This document shows, in pieces, positions 1 to 8,294 of a stretch of 34,694 nt of DNA. This DNA is from Minisyncoccota bacterium (GTDB lineage Bacteria; Patescibacteriota; Minisyncoccia; Phycocordibacterales; SBAW01): contig JAGOUZ010000007.1 of NCBI GenBank assembly GCA_018060985.1, forward strand, positions 1 to 34,694, in the 5' to 3' direction. A program made the position numbers and the translations under genes. Positions within the stretch are counted from its first letter, which is position 1, and every line of letters starts with the position of its first letter. The notes under the pieces were generated by a model. It made no database searches. It was not told the origin of the DNA and saw only the letters and a list, made by a program, of their open reading frames with translations.

Positions 1-195
1 GCTATTCACGAAGCACTTCAAAAGCTCCATGGCACTATGACCATGATTATTATTGCCCACCGCCTCACCACCGTGATGGAGACCGACAAGATTATTGTGG
101 TCGATAAAGGAAATATTGCCGAAGAGGGGGCGCCACAAGAACTTCTTAAAGACGAAAATTCATACTTCTACCGCCTTACGCATTTACAGGAATAG
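1..195 (+). CDS. ABC transporter ATP-binding protein, C-terminal fragment
   Basis: The window opens inside this gene; 64 codons and a TAG stop remain. The fragment reads IHEALQKL, then [10 protein letters not shown] with the switch (H-loop) histidine, then [20 protein letters not shown], which is the standard end of an ABC nucleotide-binding domain. The HRLTTV form and the short tail after EGAPQELL are typical of exporter-type ABC proteins, where a membrane domain precedes the ATPase (MsbA-like). That membrane half would lie outside the window, so substrate and full architecture cannot be judged. It ends one base before a strong hairpin terminator, so it is the last gene of its operon. Confidence 0.9.
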   Translation, partial: AIHEALQKLHGTMTMIIIAHRLTTVMETDKIIVVDKGNIAEEGAPQELLKDENSYFYRLTHLQE

Positions 196-227
196 AAAAA
201 TCCGCCGGTGTGCCGGCGGATTTTTCG
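196..227. terminator. Bidirectional intrinsic terminator
   Basis: A perfect 13-bp inverted repeat (196-208 with 213-225) has a TGTG loop. It is A-rich on the left and T-rich on the right, so it can stop transcription from both the + strand ABC gene and the convergent minus-strand LamG gene. The T-run continues as TTTTTCG, a tail also seen at the other native terminators near 12336, 20891 and 22266. Confidence 0.9.
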
Positions 228-240
228 TTACAAGCGTTAT

Positions 241-1470
241 CTAGATTTCTTCTGCCCGAAGATAACTGCCTTCAAGGACTGTCGTGAGCGCTGCGTTTGA
301 GGTTGCTTGTGCCCATTTAAACTCCACATCTCCTGCGGTAGAGCCTGTTTTTATAGTGCCTTTAATTTGAATCGGTATCGGAGTGTTTGCTGGAAGAACA
401 ATACGAGGACTAACCGCGCCAGAAGTAAGTACTCCGCCATCTTTGTCCGTAATATATCCAAGCATTACAGTGCTTCCAGACTGACCTAGAAACGAAATTT
501 TTACATCCGGCTTTGCTTTGGTTGCAGACACAAAGATTACTCCATCAACGACGTACGTTTTATTTGCTCCAAGTGAGAGTTTAAGTTGACTGTCACTATG
601 CAGAGACGATGAATTAGAGGAATTTTCAGAAGTGGCCTTTCGCACATTCAATACTTCAGAGAAAGGTGGGGGAGGAGGGACAGAATCAAAGGGCTTGTCA
701 GACGAATACACAACTCCTCCATTGTCTGTTAGGTTGTTTCCGTTACTCGTTGAATCTGTCAGCGAGTTGTTCAATTTCCAGTATCCTACGAGCCCAGCCT
801 CGTTGCCCACTAGTTCGTGTGAAATGTCTGAAGCAATTTGTGTTTCTGTGCGTGCAACATTCCACACTCTTACTTCATCAATAAGGCCATCAAAGAAATT
901 AATCGGTGAACTTTCCTCAGCTCCAATCCTAAAGGCCCCTGAACCATTAAAGATAGTGTGCATATTTACATCAACTGTTGTGTCGTAGGATCCGATAGAG
1001 ACTCCGTTTACATACGCAGTATATTTCTGGGTAGCGTCTGACCAGGTTGCTGCCACGTGGTACCAGGTCCCTGTGGTAATAGAGGGCCAAGTGATGCGCC
1101 CTGTCGAGTCAGGGTTTGAGCCGGTGTGTGAGAGCATCAAAGTTAGTCGGTTGAGTCCTTCAAAGTTTTCAAGGTTAAAGGAATATTGCCGGCTATCAGA
1201 TGCCCCCTCTCTTTTTGAAGCGATAACATAGACCTGGCCTGCTGTAGGTAAGGACTCAAGCTTTATCCACGCCTCGATAGTAAGAGCACTACTAAGATCA
1301 AGACCAATCTGGCCCCCGTCCGTAATCGAAAGCAATTGACCACCACTCCTTTCAAGATCAACAGAGTGAGTGTTCGCTGCTACAGCACTGTTTATAAAAC
1401 TTCCAGCAACAAGCACAACACAAAAAGTGGTTCCCGCCACCCTTTGCCAAGCACTATTTTTCCTTCTCAT
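241..1470 (-). CDS. Secreted LamG-domain protein with phage-virion-like C-terminal domain
   Basis: A 409-residue protein with a signal peptide: RRK, a hydrophobic stretch TTFCVVLVAGSF, and a likely signal peptidase cut after AVA near residue 31. Residues about 35-245 form a LamG/concanavalin A-like fold (LTIEAWIKL, TWYHVAATWS, YVNGV, FDGLIDEVRVWNVART, GYWKLNN), usually a carbohydrate- or protein-binding module. A short Pro-rich linker (VPPPPPF) leads to a roughly 130-residue C-terminal domain ending WAQATSNAALTTVLEGSYLRA. From memory this resembles a beta-sandwich domain common on phage structural proteins. No catalytic residues are evident. It is probably an extracellular or surface binding protein. 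It is the only clear minus-strand gene besides the cupin and sits next to the glycan operon, from which it is divergently transcribed. Confidence 0.8.
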   Translation of the reverse strand: MRRKNSAWQRVAGTTFCVVLVAGSFINSAVAANTHSVDLERSGGQLLSITDGGQIGLDLSSALTIEAWIKLESLPTAGQVYVIASKREGASDSRQYSFNLENFEGLNRLTLMLSHTGSNPDSTGRITWPSITTGTWYHVAATWSDATQKYTAYVNGVSIGSYDTTVDVNMHTIFNGSGAFRIGAEESSPINFFDGLIDEVRVWNVARTETQIASDISHELVGNEAGLVGYWKLNNSLTDSTSNGNNLTDNGGVVYSSDKPFDSVPPPPPFSEVLNVRKATSENSSNSSSLHSDSQLKLSLGANKTYVVDGVIFVSATKAKPDVKISFLGQSGSTVMLGYITDKDGGVLTSGAVSPRIVLPANTPIPIQIKGTIKTGSTAGDVEFKWAQATSNAALTTVLEGSYLRAEEI

Positions 1471-1498
1471 AGATAATGAGTTAGGCTATTAATTGTGT

Positions 1499-1508
1499 TA
1501 GTATAGCA
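1499..1508. promoter_or_regulatory. Overlapping divergent -10 elements
   Basis: The 54-bp gap between the LamG gene and the fused oxidoreductase gene must promote both. On the minus strand 1508-1500 reads TGCTATACT, a strong extended -10, about 29 nt from the LamG ATG. On the plus strand TAGTAT (1499-1504) lies 20 nt before the ATG at 1525. The two elements share the same bases, so the two directions probably compete. No SD is visible for either gene. Confidence 0.5.
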
Positions 1509-1524
1509 ACGCTTTTACCTTTCA

Positions 1525-3663
1525 ATGGCGATCAAAATTGCAGTTATCGGCGCAGGGCAGATGTCCCAGGAAACACATCTGCCAATACTAAAAAGTCTGA
1601 AGGATGCGGGCATATATGAGCTCGCGTTGCTCTGCGACATTAATGCACAGGCAGTACAGGCGGGTGCGCAGAATTTTGGTTTTACTGAATGGACACTCAA
1701 TGCGGATGATATCTTTGCGCGGAGCGATATCAGGGCAGTATTTATATTTGGAACTGCCGCAATGCATTTTGAGTACGGTATGCGGGCGCTCTCTGCCGGC
1801 AAGCATATTTTTATAGAAAAGCCTCCTGCGCCGGATACCGAAAGTGCGTTAGAAATGTTCCAGCTCGCAAAAGAAAAGAATCTAATTGCAGCGGTGGGGT
1901 TTAATCGCAGATTTCAGACTAATCTAAATAAAGCAAAGACTGATATTGAGCAGTCTTCGCGCATTTATAGTATGGAAGCTTTTTTTCACAAAGCTTCTTT
2001 GGGTGAGCCACTACGGTATGGAGCCAAGACGTGGCTTGGCGTTAATGCCATTCATTCTATCGATGCGCTCTGTTATTTAGTTGGGTCACGTCCGGTTGCT
2101 TTATACAGCGCTCTTAACTCTGCCGATGGAGAAATGCCCCATAACTTTTCTGCATTACTGGTGTGGGGAGAAGGGACTCAAGCAGTACTTGCTTCTAACA
2201 ATAGCGGAGGTTCGCGATATGAGCGCTATACCATACATAGTCTGGAGCACTCCTATTATTGTGATAAAGCCCGTACGCTCAACATATCGGGTCCGGCAGG
2301 AAAGTATGAGGAAGTCTTTGACGCGACCGTTGAGCATCAAGGATTCTATGGAGAACATGCTGAATTTGCAGAAGCGCTACAAAACGGTACTGCCATTCGC
2401 AATGGTTTAGAGCATGGCATAGCAGCAGTGCACCTGATGGGACTGATGGAAGAGGGCTATTGCGGAGAGGTAGATTGGTCTAAATGGTTTGGGGCTACCA
2501 CTTCTGCTAATCGTCTTGAGGAAAGACACAAAGCAGTTTCTATAACGGGTAGAAAAAGTATTCTTGTATTGAACCCTAATACCGTAAAGAGCTCTCTCGG
2601 AAAGATAAAAGAGAAATATGAACTTGTGGACTACAGCTCGCTTCCGCAACTCTCCGCGACACAAAGGGCCGCTATTGTTGCGATAATCAACGGAAGAGGT
2701 GCGGGAGATAAGCGGATTACTACGGAGGTGATCGAAAGCCTCCCTAACCTACAAGTTATGGGTGTTAACTACGTATCTGTTAAAGATAAAAATTTTAATC
2801 CAGAGGAACTAATTTCCCGCGGTGTAGTTATCATTAACGCAGGAGATGTGTATGCAGAGGCAGTTGCTGAGTTTGCTCTTATGCAAACACTCGTTGGTTT
2901 AAGAAGCGCTCTGCGTTCGCACGAGGTTATGCGACAAGGCGGGTGGGGAATAGCGCTTCCAGGTTCGCTTGTATCTCGCACTTTTTCAAGACTCAAAAAG
3001 ATGTTGCTGCCATTGCGGGCGCAGCTCATGCCCTTGTGGCACAAGATAAAGCCGGCTATTGCAGGAGGAACGATCGGATTTGCCTACAAAGCACGCGGAG
3101 GAAAATATATTCTCCATGGTGCTACGGTTGGTATTGTGGGGTACGGCGCGATTGCGCGTAGGTTTATCGAACTCCTACAGCCCTTCAACTGCAAGATAAA
3201 AGTCTATTCAGAATTTTTGACTGCAGAAGAGGCGGCAACTCTTGGAGTCTCCCGCGCCACAATGGCCGAGGTGCTTAATGCACAGGTAGTTTCAATTCAT
3301 CGCGGCCTTTCCGAACGCACCAAAAAAAGTTTTGGTAAGGTACAGATTGATGCACTTAAGCCCGGAGCGGTGTTGGTTAATACCGCTCGCGCGGGCGTGG
3401 TCAATACAGAAGCCCTGCTCGAGAGGCTTAAGAAGAATGATATTTTTGCTTGTCTCGACGTGTTTGACGAAGAGCCACTACCAGCCAATAACCCATTTCG
3501 CGCACTGCCTAATGTATTGTTAACGTCTCATATCTCGGGTTCAACGGATGCGTCATATAAGGCAGCCGACATCTCAGTGGTGGAGAATGTGCTTAAGTAT
3601 CTTGAGGGCAACTATAAAGGCACAGTTATTCAGTCGCTAGAGATGCTACAAAGCATGTCCTAA
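1525..3663 (+). CDS. Gfo/Idh/MocA oxidoreductase fused to a D-2-hydroxyacid dehydrogenase
   Basis: One 712-residue reading frame holds two complete-looking dehydrogenases. Residues 1 to about 335 are Gfo/Idh/MocA type: nucleotide-binding GAGQMS (9-14), the catalytic-lysine motif EKPP (98-101) and GFNRRF (125-130). Residues about 345-712 are D-2-hydroxyacid dehydrogenase type: GIVGYGAIARR as the Rossmann loop, NTARAG with the substrate-binding Arg, FDEEPLP with the Glu and SHISGS with the catalytic His. About 45 extra basic and hydrophobic residues precede the second Rossmann fold. Gfo/Idh/MocA proteins oxidise or reduce sugars, often as NDP-sugars; the 2-hydroxyacid family interconverts 2-keto and 2-hydroxy acids. 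A fusion suggests successive redox steps on one acidic sugar, which is inference. It is the first gene of the glycan operon. The start has no SD and follows a -10-like box by about 20 nt. Confidence 0.85.
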   Translation: MAIKIAVIGAGQMSQETHLPILKSLKDAGIYELALLCDINAQAVQAGAQNFGFTEWTLNADDIFARSDIRAVFIFGTAAMHFEYGMRALSAGKHIFIEKPPAPDTESALEMFQLAKEKNLIAAVGFNRRFQTNLNKAKTDIEQSSRIYSMEAFFHKASLGEPLRYGAKTWLGVNAIHSIDALCYLVGSRPVALYSALNSADGEMPHNFSALLVWGEGTQAVLASNNSGGSRYERYTIHSLEHSYYCDKARTLNISGPAGKYEEVFDATVEHQGFYGEHAEFAEALQNGTAIRNGLEHGIAAVHLMGLMEEGYCGEVDWSKWFGATTSANRLEERHKAVSITGRKSILVLNPNTVKSSLGKIKEKYELVDYSSLPQLSATQRAAIVAIINGRGAGDKRITTEVIESLPNLQVMGVNYVSVKDKNFNPEELISRGVVIINAGDVYAEAVAEFALMQTLVGLRSALRSHEVMRQGGWGIALPGSLVSRTFSRLKKMLLPLRAQLMPLWHKIKPAIAGGTIGFAYKARGGKYILHGATVGIVGYGAIARRFIELLQPFNCKIKVYSEFLTAEEAATLGVSRATMAEVLNAQVVSIHRGLSERTKKSFGKVQIDALKPGAVLVNTARAGVVNTEALLERLKKNDIFACLDVFDEEPLPANNPFRALPNVLLTSHISGSTDASYKAADISVVENVLKYLEGNYKGTVIQSLEMLQSMS

Positions 3664-3666
3664 GTT

Positions 3667-5025
3667 ATGAAAATTCTTTTTGTTATACGCTCGGTAGACT
3701 ATGTACACTACTACCGAAGCATTATTGAAACTCTAGGTGAGCACGAGCATATCGTTAAGCTCGCTTTTGATCGTGGATGGAGCAGGGGGGCGAACCTTGC
3801 CCCACTTGAGCTGTTAGTCGAGACGTACCCAAATATATCCTGGGAGTGGGCCCCACGAAGAGGTGGGTGGTGGCGATCGGTTTTGTTTACCTCTAGAGAA
3901 TTGCGCACCTATCGCCGCTTTTTACTCAACGACGAACAGTCCGTCTATTATCGCGATCGATGGCTTAAATATGTACCGTGGTTTGTGCGCGGGGCTATTA
4001 AATATATTCCGGGGGTACAAGGTCTTGTGCGTACCGGCTTTGCCGAGTCATGTATGGCAGGGATCGAGCGTATAACCAAGCCAGCAAAAAATATTAGCGC
4101 ATTCATACGGGAAAAGAATCCCGATCTTGTTATTGCGACACCGTTAAATCAACGTTTTTCAGAAGATATCGAATATGTTAAAGCTGCTAAGACACTTGGG
4201 ATAAAGACTGCAGGTTCCGTCCTTTCGTGGGACAACCTCACGACCAAGGGCCTTATTCATGTGTGGCCCGACCTGTTGTTGGTATGGAATGAGACTCAGG
4301 TAAAAGAGGCGTGGGAGCATCATGGTATTCCAGAAGAAAGGACGCGCATTATAGGAGCCCCCGTGTTTGATCAGTGGTTTAGTGGTATGCAACCTTCGTC
4401 TTCGCGTGAAGGATTTTGCAAGAGACACGATATCGATCCTACTCGACCGTATCTTCTGTATTTGGGGTCTTCCCGCAATATTTCTCACAATGAGACCTGG
4501 GTGGTCGAGAAAATCCGCAAGGAGCTCGACAGCTCATCAGACGAACGGACACGTGCGATGCAGATCGTAGTAAGACCGCATGGCTCTAACTACGCTATTT
4601 ACGAACCTATGCAGATCCCGGGGGTGGTAGTAGTGCCTAAAAAGGGTACACTTCCGAGCACGAACGACGCGTTTCAATTGTCATACGACTCAATGTATTT
4701 TGCTGAAGCAGTTGCAGGTATTAATACCAGTGCCATGATCGAGGCGATGATTATAGGTAAGCCCATATTTGCTATGATGATTGACCAGTATCGTAAGACA
4801 CAACTTGAGGCTCAGCATTTTAGGCAGCTTCTTGATGCAAATGCGCTTGTGTTGATTCATACTGATACAGATCTGCACCGTGAGGCTAGCGCATTACTTG
4901 ATGGCCATGACCATTCAAAAGCCGCGCGAACCAGATTTATTGAGCAGTTTATCCGCCCCAAGGGGGCAGCAGTGTCGGCGGGCAAAAGAGCTGTTGAGGT
5001 GCTAGAATCGTGGAACACAAAATAA
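3667..5025 (+). CDS. GT-B-like glycosyl/glycerophosphotransferase (SWDNLT family, copy 1)
   Basis: A 452-residue soluble protein starting 3 nt after the previous stop, with no SD. The N-terminal half starts MKILFVIRSVDYVHYYRSI, a Rossmann-like opening. The middle holds SWDNLTTKGLIHVWPDLLLV followed by IIGAPVFDQWF, and the C-terminal half holds AGINTSAMIEAMIIGKPI, which resembles the donor-binding STxxxEAxxxGKP segment of GT-B folds such as CDP-glycerol transferases and UDP-GlcNAc epimerase-like enzymes. The gene at 10901 has the same SWDNLT(T/A)KG core. It probably transfers a sugar or polyol phosphate during surface glycan assembly in the cytoplasm. The exact donor and acceptor cannot be read from the sequence. 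Confidence 0.7.
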   Translation: MKILFVIRSVDYVHYYRSIIETLGEHEHIVKLAFDRGWSRGANLAPLELLVETYPNISWEWAPRRGGWWRSVLFTSRELRTYRRFLLNDEQSVYYRDRWLKYVPWFVRGAIKYIPGVQGLVRTGFAESCMAGIERITKPAKNISAFIREKNPDLVIATPLNQRFSEDIEYVKAAKTLGIKTAGSVLSWDNLTTKGLIHVWPDLLLVWNETQVKEAWEHHGIPEERTRIIGAPVFDQWFSGMQPSSSREGFCKRHDIDPTRPYLLYLGSSRNISHNETWVVEKIRKELDSSSDERTRAMQIVVRPHGSNYAIYEPMQIPGVVVVPKKGTLPSTNDAFQLSYDSMYFAEAVAGINTSAMIEAMIIGKPIFAMMIDQYRKTQLEAQHFRQLLDANALVLIHTDTDLHREASALLDGHDHSKAARTRFIEQFIRPKGAAVSAGKRAVEVLESWNTK

Positions 5026-5028
5026 TAT

Positions 5029-6105
5029 ATGACAGGTCAAGAACAATTTCAGAAATATGTTGCAGAACTTACTGACAGCTCTCAATATCGAAACTATTTA
5101 ACAACACGTCAGGTGGTTTTTTCAATGCTTGAACATGCCAAGCCTGAATATGCTGCTAGTGACTATTGGCAGCAGGAACTTGCAGGTTTTGCGTATATGT
5201 TAGACGCGTCACCGCTTATTGTTGATACTATTCGACATCATTCGTACCATCTCACGGGGCTCTACGAATACTTTTATCGCAAGCATCATGTTTTTAAAGC
5301 CAAGCCGTATAAAGAAAAACTTGATCTGCTAAAAGCGCTCGACCGAAGCAACTTACGAGTATCAGAAGCACGCGAGCTCGGCGGCTTTGGGTACGAGTTT
5401 GATGGTGAGCTCTACAACATGGACACGCTCAAATTCTACGAGGTACTTATAGGCATGGATCAGACTACATGTCTGGAGAAATTCAAAAAAGGTGGAGACA
5501 CGAAGGGAGTTGTATTAGAAATTGGTTCAGGGTGGGGCGGGTTTGCGTACCAATTTAAGACCCTTTTTCCGAATACTTCTTACGTACTTGTAGACTTTCC
5601 TCAGGTTCTACTTTTTGCGTCTGTGTACCTCCAGACGTTATTTCCTAAAGCAAAGGTATATCTTGGTGATGGGTCGCCCGAGTCATACGCAGTCAATTTT
5701 GCTGATTATGATTTTGTGTTTATCCCGCATTATGCGTGGAAGTCAGTTAAACCGCAGCGTGTTGATTTGGCGGTAAACATGGCCTCATTCCAAGAAATGA
5801 CGGATGCACAGGTGCGTTCTTATTCGCACACATTAGCAGACTGGAAGACCCCTTTTCTTTACAGTTTGAACCGTGACATTTCTCCGAACAATAAGGAGAT
5901 TAGTGGTGTTTCAACAATTTTGGCAGAGCGCTATACGTTACTCGAACGCGATGTACTGCCTGTGCCGTATCATGCTATGAGTGTACCCAAGCCTTCACTC
6001 AAGGCTGATGTAAAAAATAGCATTAAGAAGCTTATAGGTTACAGGTCACAAAAGACAACTCGAGAATATCGTCATATTCTTGCGTCACTCCCCACACAGT
6101 TATGA
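5029..6105 (+). CDS. Putative sugar O-methyltransferase
   Basis: A 358-residue protein. The SAM-binding motif I is VVLEIGSGWGGFAYQF at about residues 161-176, followed by YVLVDFPQVL, where the acidic residue after beta-2 should hold the SAM ribose. The long helical N-terminal part (about 155 residues) and the segments VNMASFQEM and YSLNRD match my memory of the family annotated 'putative sugar O-methyltransferase' in polysaccharide clusters. It would methylate a hydroxyl of a sugar residue using S-adenosylmethionine. It starts 3 nt after the previous stop and its TGA overlaps the next ATG (ATGA), which indicates translational coupling in the operon. Confidence 0.75.
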   Translation: MTGQEQFQKYVAELTDSSQYRNYLTTRQVVFSMLEHAKPEYAASDYWQQELAGFAYMLDASPLIVDTIRHHSYHLTGLYEYFYRKHHVFKAKPYKEKLDLLKALDRSNLRVSEARELGGFGYEFDGELYNMDTLKFYEVLIGMDQTTCLEKFKKGGDTKGVVLEIGSGWGGFAYQFKTLFPNTSYVLVDFPQVLLFASVYLQTLFPKAKVYLGDGSPESYAVNFADYDFVFIPHYAWKSVKPQRVDLAVNMASFQEMTDAQVRSYSHTLADWKTPFLYSLNRDISPNNKEISGVSTILAERYTLLERDVLPVPYHAMSVPKPSLKADVKNSIKKLIGYRSQKTTREYRHILASLPTQL

Positions 6106-7340
6106 ATTCCGCAATGATCATACATACCAGCTGCCGGATGTGTGGCAGCACGAAGCTACACAAGGTTATGGACCTTGGCGACCAACCTCTTGCGAATGCC
6201 TTCTTAGCAAAAGAGCAGCTTGCGCAGCCAGAGGCCACCTATCCGCTTGTGGTGTATTGGTGCGAAGAGTGTTCGCTTGCACAGCTCATTCATACTGTTG
6301 ACCCGAGCATCCTCTTCCGCGATTATGTGTATTTTTCCATGGGTATGCCAAAGGTCTCTGACCACTTCCGCCGATACGCAGAAGACGCACTCTCGCGATT
6401 TGTAACCGACCCATCACAACTTGTGGTTGAAGTAGGAAGCAATGACGGCGTACTATTGCTGTCGATAAAAGATCGCGTGCGTGTGTTGGGCGTTGACCCG
6501 GCTCTTAACATTGCCAAGCTCGCCAACGAACGAGGAGTAGAAACGCTCGCAGAGTTCTTTAGCGAATCGCTGGCTAAGCAAATTAAAGAGTCGCATGGAT
6601 CCGCCAGAATAATCATTGGTAACAATGTCATTGCGCATATCGACGACCATACAGACCTCGTTCGAGGTGTGCGCGAACTCTTGGATCCTGATGGCGTGTT
6701 TGTGTTTGAAGCGCCCTACTTAACCGACATGTTCGACAATCTTGCGTTTGATACGGTGTATCACGAACACCTCAATTTTTTTGCCGTCAGGCCTTTGGTA
6801 CAGCACTTTGCCTCAAAAGGACTCGAGGTCTTTGATGTGGAGCTGCACCCTGTTCAGGGCTTATCGTTGCGTGTGTTTGTAGGTCACCCTGGTAAGCACC
6901 CTGTTTCCTCCCGAGTGCAGGAGCGTGTTTCAGATGAGCTTAAGCGCGGTTTTGATAAGCGCTCAACATATGAAGAGTTGGCTCAAAAAGTAGCTCATAT
7001 TAAAGACGAGGTTGTTATACACCTGCAAAATTTGAAAAAATCAGGTAAGAAGATTGCCGGCTATGGTGCACCAGCAAAGGGTAATACGCTCCTTAACTAC
7101 TACGGCATCGGTCCAGAGACACTGGATTATCTAACAGAAGCGCTTCCGTCAAAGATTGGCAAATTCTCCCCAGGTATGAGAATTCCAGTTATAGATATTG
7201 ATGAGGCCCGCAAAAATCCACCCGACTACTTTTTTATGCTCGCCTGGAACTATCAGAAGGCTATTCTTGAAAAAGAAACAGAGTTTCGCACCAAAGGAGG
7301 TAAATTTGTCATGCCTATAGGTACTGTACGCGAGCTCTAA
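6102..7340 (+). CDS. NDP-hexose C-methyltransferase (TylCIII/NovU-like)
   Basis: This 412-residue protein shows the three-part layout of sugar C-methyltransferases. Residues about 8-65 are a zinc-binding N-terminal domain (CRMCGS near the start, then WCEECSLAQL). A SAM-dependent core follows with VVEVGSNDGVLL, NNVIAHIDD and YHEHLNFF, the last carrying the conserved YHEH. The C-terminal domain has IAGYGAPAKGNTLLNYYG and ends YFFMLAWNYQ...VMPIG. In the family, the enzyme adds a methyl carbon to a 4-keto dTDP-sugar, giving branched sugars. With RfbB and RfbC three genes downstream this role fits well. Start ATG overlaps the previous stop; a second in-frame ATG lies 12 nt further on. Confidence 0.85.
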   Translation: MNSAMIIHTSCRMCGSTKLHKVMDLGDQPLANAFLAKEQLAQPEATYPLVVYWCEECSLAQLIHTVDPSILFRDYVYFSMGMPKVSDHFRRYAEDALSRFVTDPSQLVVEVGSNDGVLLLSIKDRVRVLGVDPALNIAKLANERGVETLAEFFSESLAKQIKESHGSARIIIGNNVIAHIDDHTDLVRGVRELLDPDGVFVFEAPYLTDMFDNLAFDTVYHEHLNFFAVRPLVQHFASKGLEVFDVELHPVQGLSLRVFVGHPGKHPVSSRVQERVSDELKRGFDKRSTYEELAQKVAHIKDEVVIHLQNLKKSGKKIAGYGAPAKGNTLLNYYGIGPETLDYLTEALPSKIGKFSPGMRIPVIDIDEARKNPPDYFFMLAWNYQKAILEKETEFRTKGGKFVMPIGTVREL

Positions 7341-7349
7341 ACTTGCTAT

Positions 7350-8222
7350 ATGAAAAAACTTCTTATTACAGGCCCAACAGGCTTTCTGGGCTCGCATATA
7401 GTGGGGCAGGCACAGAAGCGTGGCTACGAGGTACATGTTATTGCACATAAGCAGGTCGCGCTTGAAGATAGAAGTGCAGTTGAGAAGTTGCTACAAACCG
7501 TTAAGCCAGATGCGGTTATTCATCCAGCTACGTCGACTTTGATGAGTGGAAAAACAGCAGACCCGCACACTCTGATTGCTACAAACGTAGAAGGAGCGGC
7601 TCATCTTATGGATGCTGCAGTGGCAGTTGGTGTTAAAGCTTTTATAAATATTGGCAGCATCGCAGAATATGGTCCCAAGGACCATCCGGTTAAGGAGAGC
7701 GAACTATGCGAGCCAGGAGAATTGTATGCGGTGACCAAGCTTGCTGCTACTACATATGGGCAGAGTCTTGCTCGGCGTACAGGATTTCCGTTTATGAGTT
7801 TCCGTCTCACTACGCCCTATGGCCCGAGGATTCAAGCGGGCCGTTTGGTGCGAGTACTGATTGAAAAAATTAAAAGTGGGGAACGCATACCGCTAAGTAG
7901 CCCCGAAACTTCCCGAGATTATGTGTTTGTGGAAGACGTTCCGCCTCTATTATTTGAAGCTCTTGAGAAGGCCGGTCAGTATAAGGGGGAGATTTTTAAC
8001 TTGGGCTCTGGCGAGCGTACAACTATCGTCGAGTTGGTGGAGACGCTTGAGACGATGCTTGGCAAAAAAGCACAGCCAGAGTGGGGAGCTTTTCCGCTCC
8101 AGAGTTATGACAGTAACCTGTGGCAAGCAGATATGGCAAAAACATTTTCAGCCTTTACGTGGAGACCTGCTGTTGCTTTGCATGAAGGTATGCAAAAGAC
8201 AGCTGAAACTATTAGTGTGTAG
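7350..8222 (+). CDS. NAD-dependent epimerase/dehydratase (extended SDR)
   Basis: A 290-residue extended short-chain dehydrogenase. The N-terminus MKKLLITGPTGFLGSHIV carries the nucleotide-binding GxTGxxG motif; INIGSIAEYG supplies the catalytic Ser; YAVTKLAA is the YxxxK pair; SRDYVFVEDV is the usual substrate-side segment before the C-terminal domain. Members act on NDP-sugars as 4-epimerases, 4-ketoreductases or dehydratases. Between a C-methyltransferase and RfbB/RfbC it is a good candidate for the final 4-keto reduction in place of RfbD, which is absent from the window; this is inference. It lies 9 nt after the previous stop with no SD, so it probably belongs to the same transcript. Confidence 0.85.
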   Translation: MKKLLITGPTGFLGSHIVGQAQKRGYEVHVIAHKQVALEDRSAVEKLLQTVKPDAVIHPATSTLMSGKTADPHTLIATNVEGAAHLMDAAVAVGVKAFINIGSIAEYGPKDHPVKESELCEPGELYAVTKLAATTYGQSLARRTGFPFMSFRLTTPYGPRIQAGRLVRVLIEKIKSGERIPLSSPETSRDYVFVEDVPPLLFEALEKAGQYKGEIFNLGSGERTTIVELVETLETMLGKKAQPEWGAFPLQSYDSNLWQADMAKTFSAFTWRPAVALHEGMQKTAETISV

Positions 8223-8255
8223 AAATGGGTTACAGCAAATAAGGGAGCCTGTTTT

Positions 8256-8283
8256 TGTATACTGACTGCAATTGTGCTATCGT
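8256..8283 (+). promoter_or_regulatory. Two candidate -10 elements before rfbB
   Basis: The 72-nt gap holds TGTATACT (8256-8263) and TGCTATCGT (8275-8283). The second is 11 nt before the ATG at 8295, matching the close spacing seen at secA and other native genes. The first would give a leader of about 25 nt to that ATG, or almost none to an in-frame GTG at 8274. An internal promoter splitting the glycan operon here is plausible. Confidence 0.5.
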
Positions 8284-8294
8284 CTCTGCGACTT

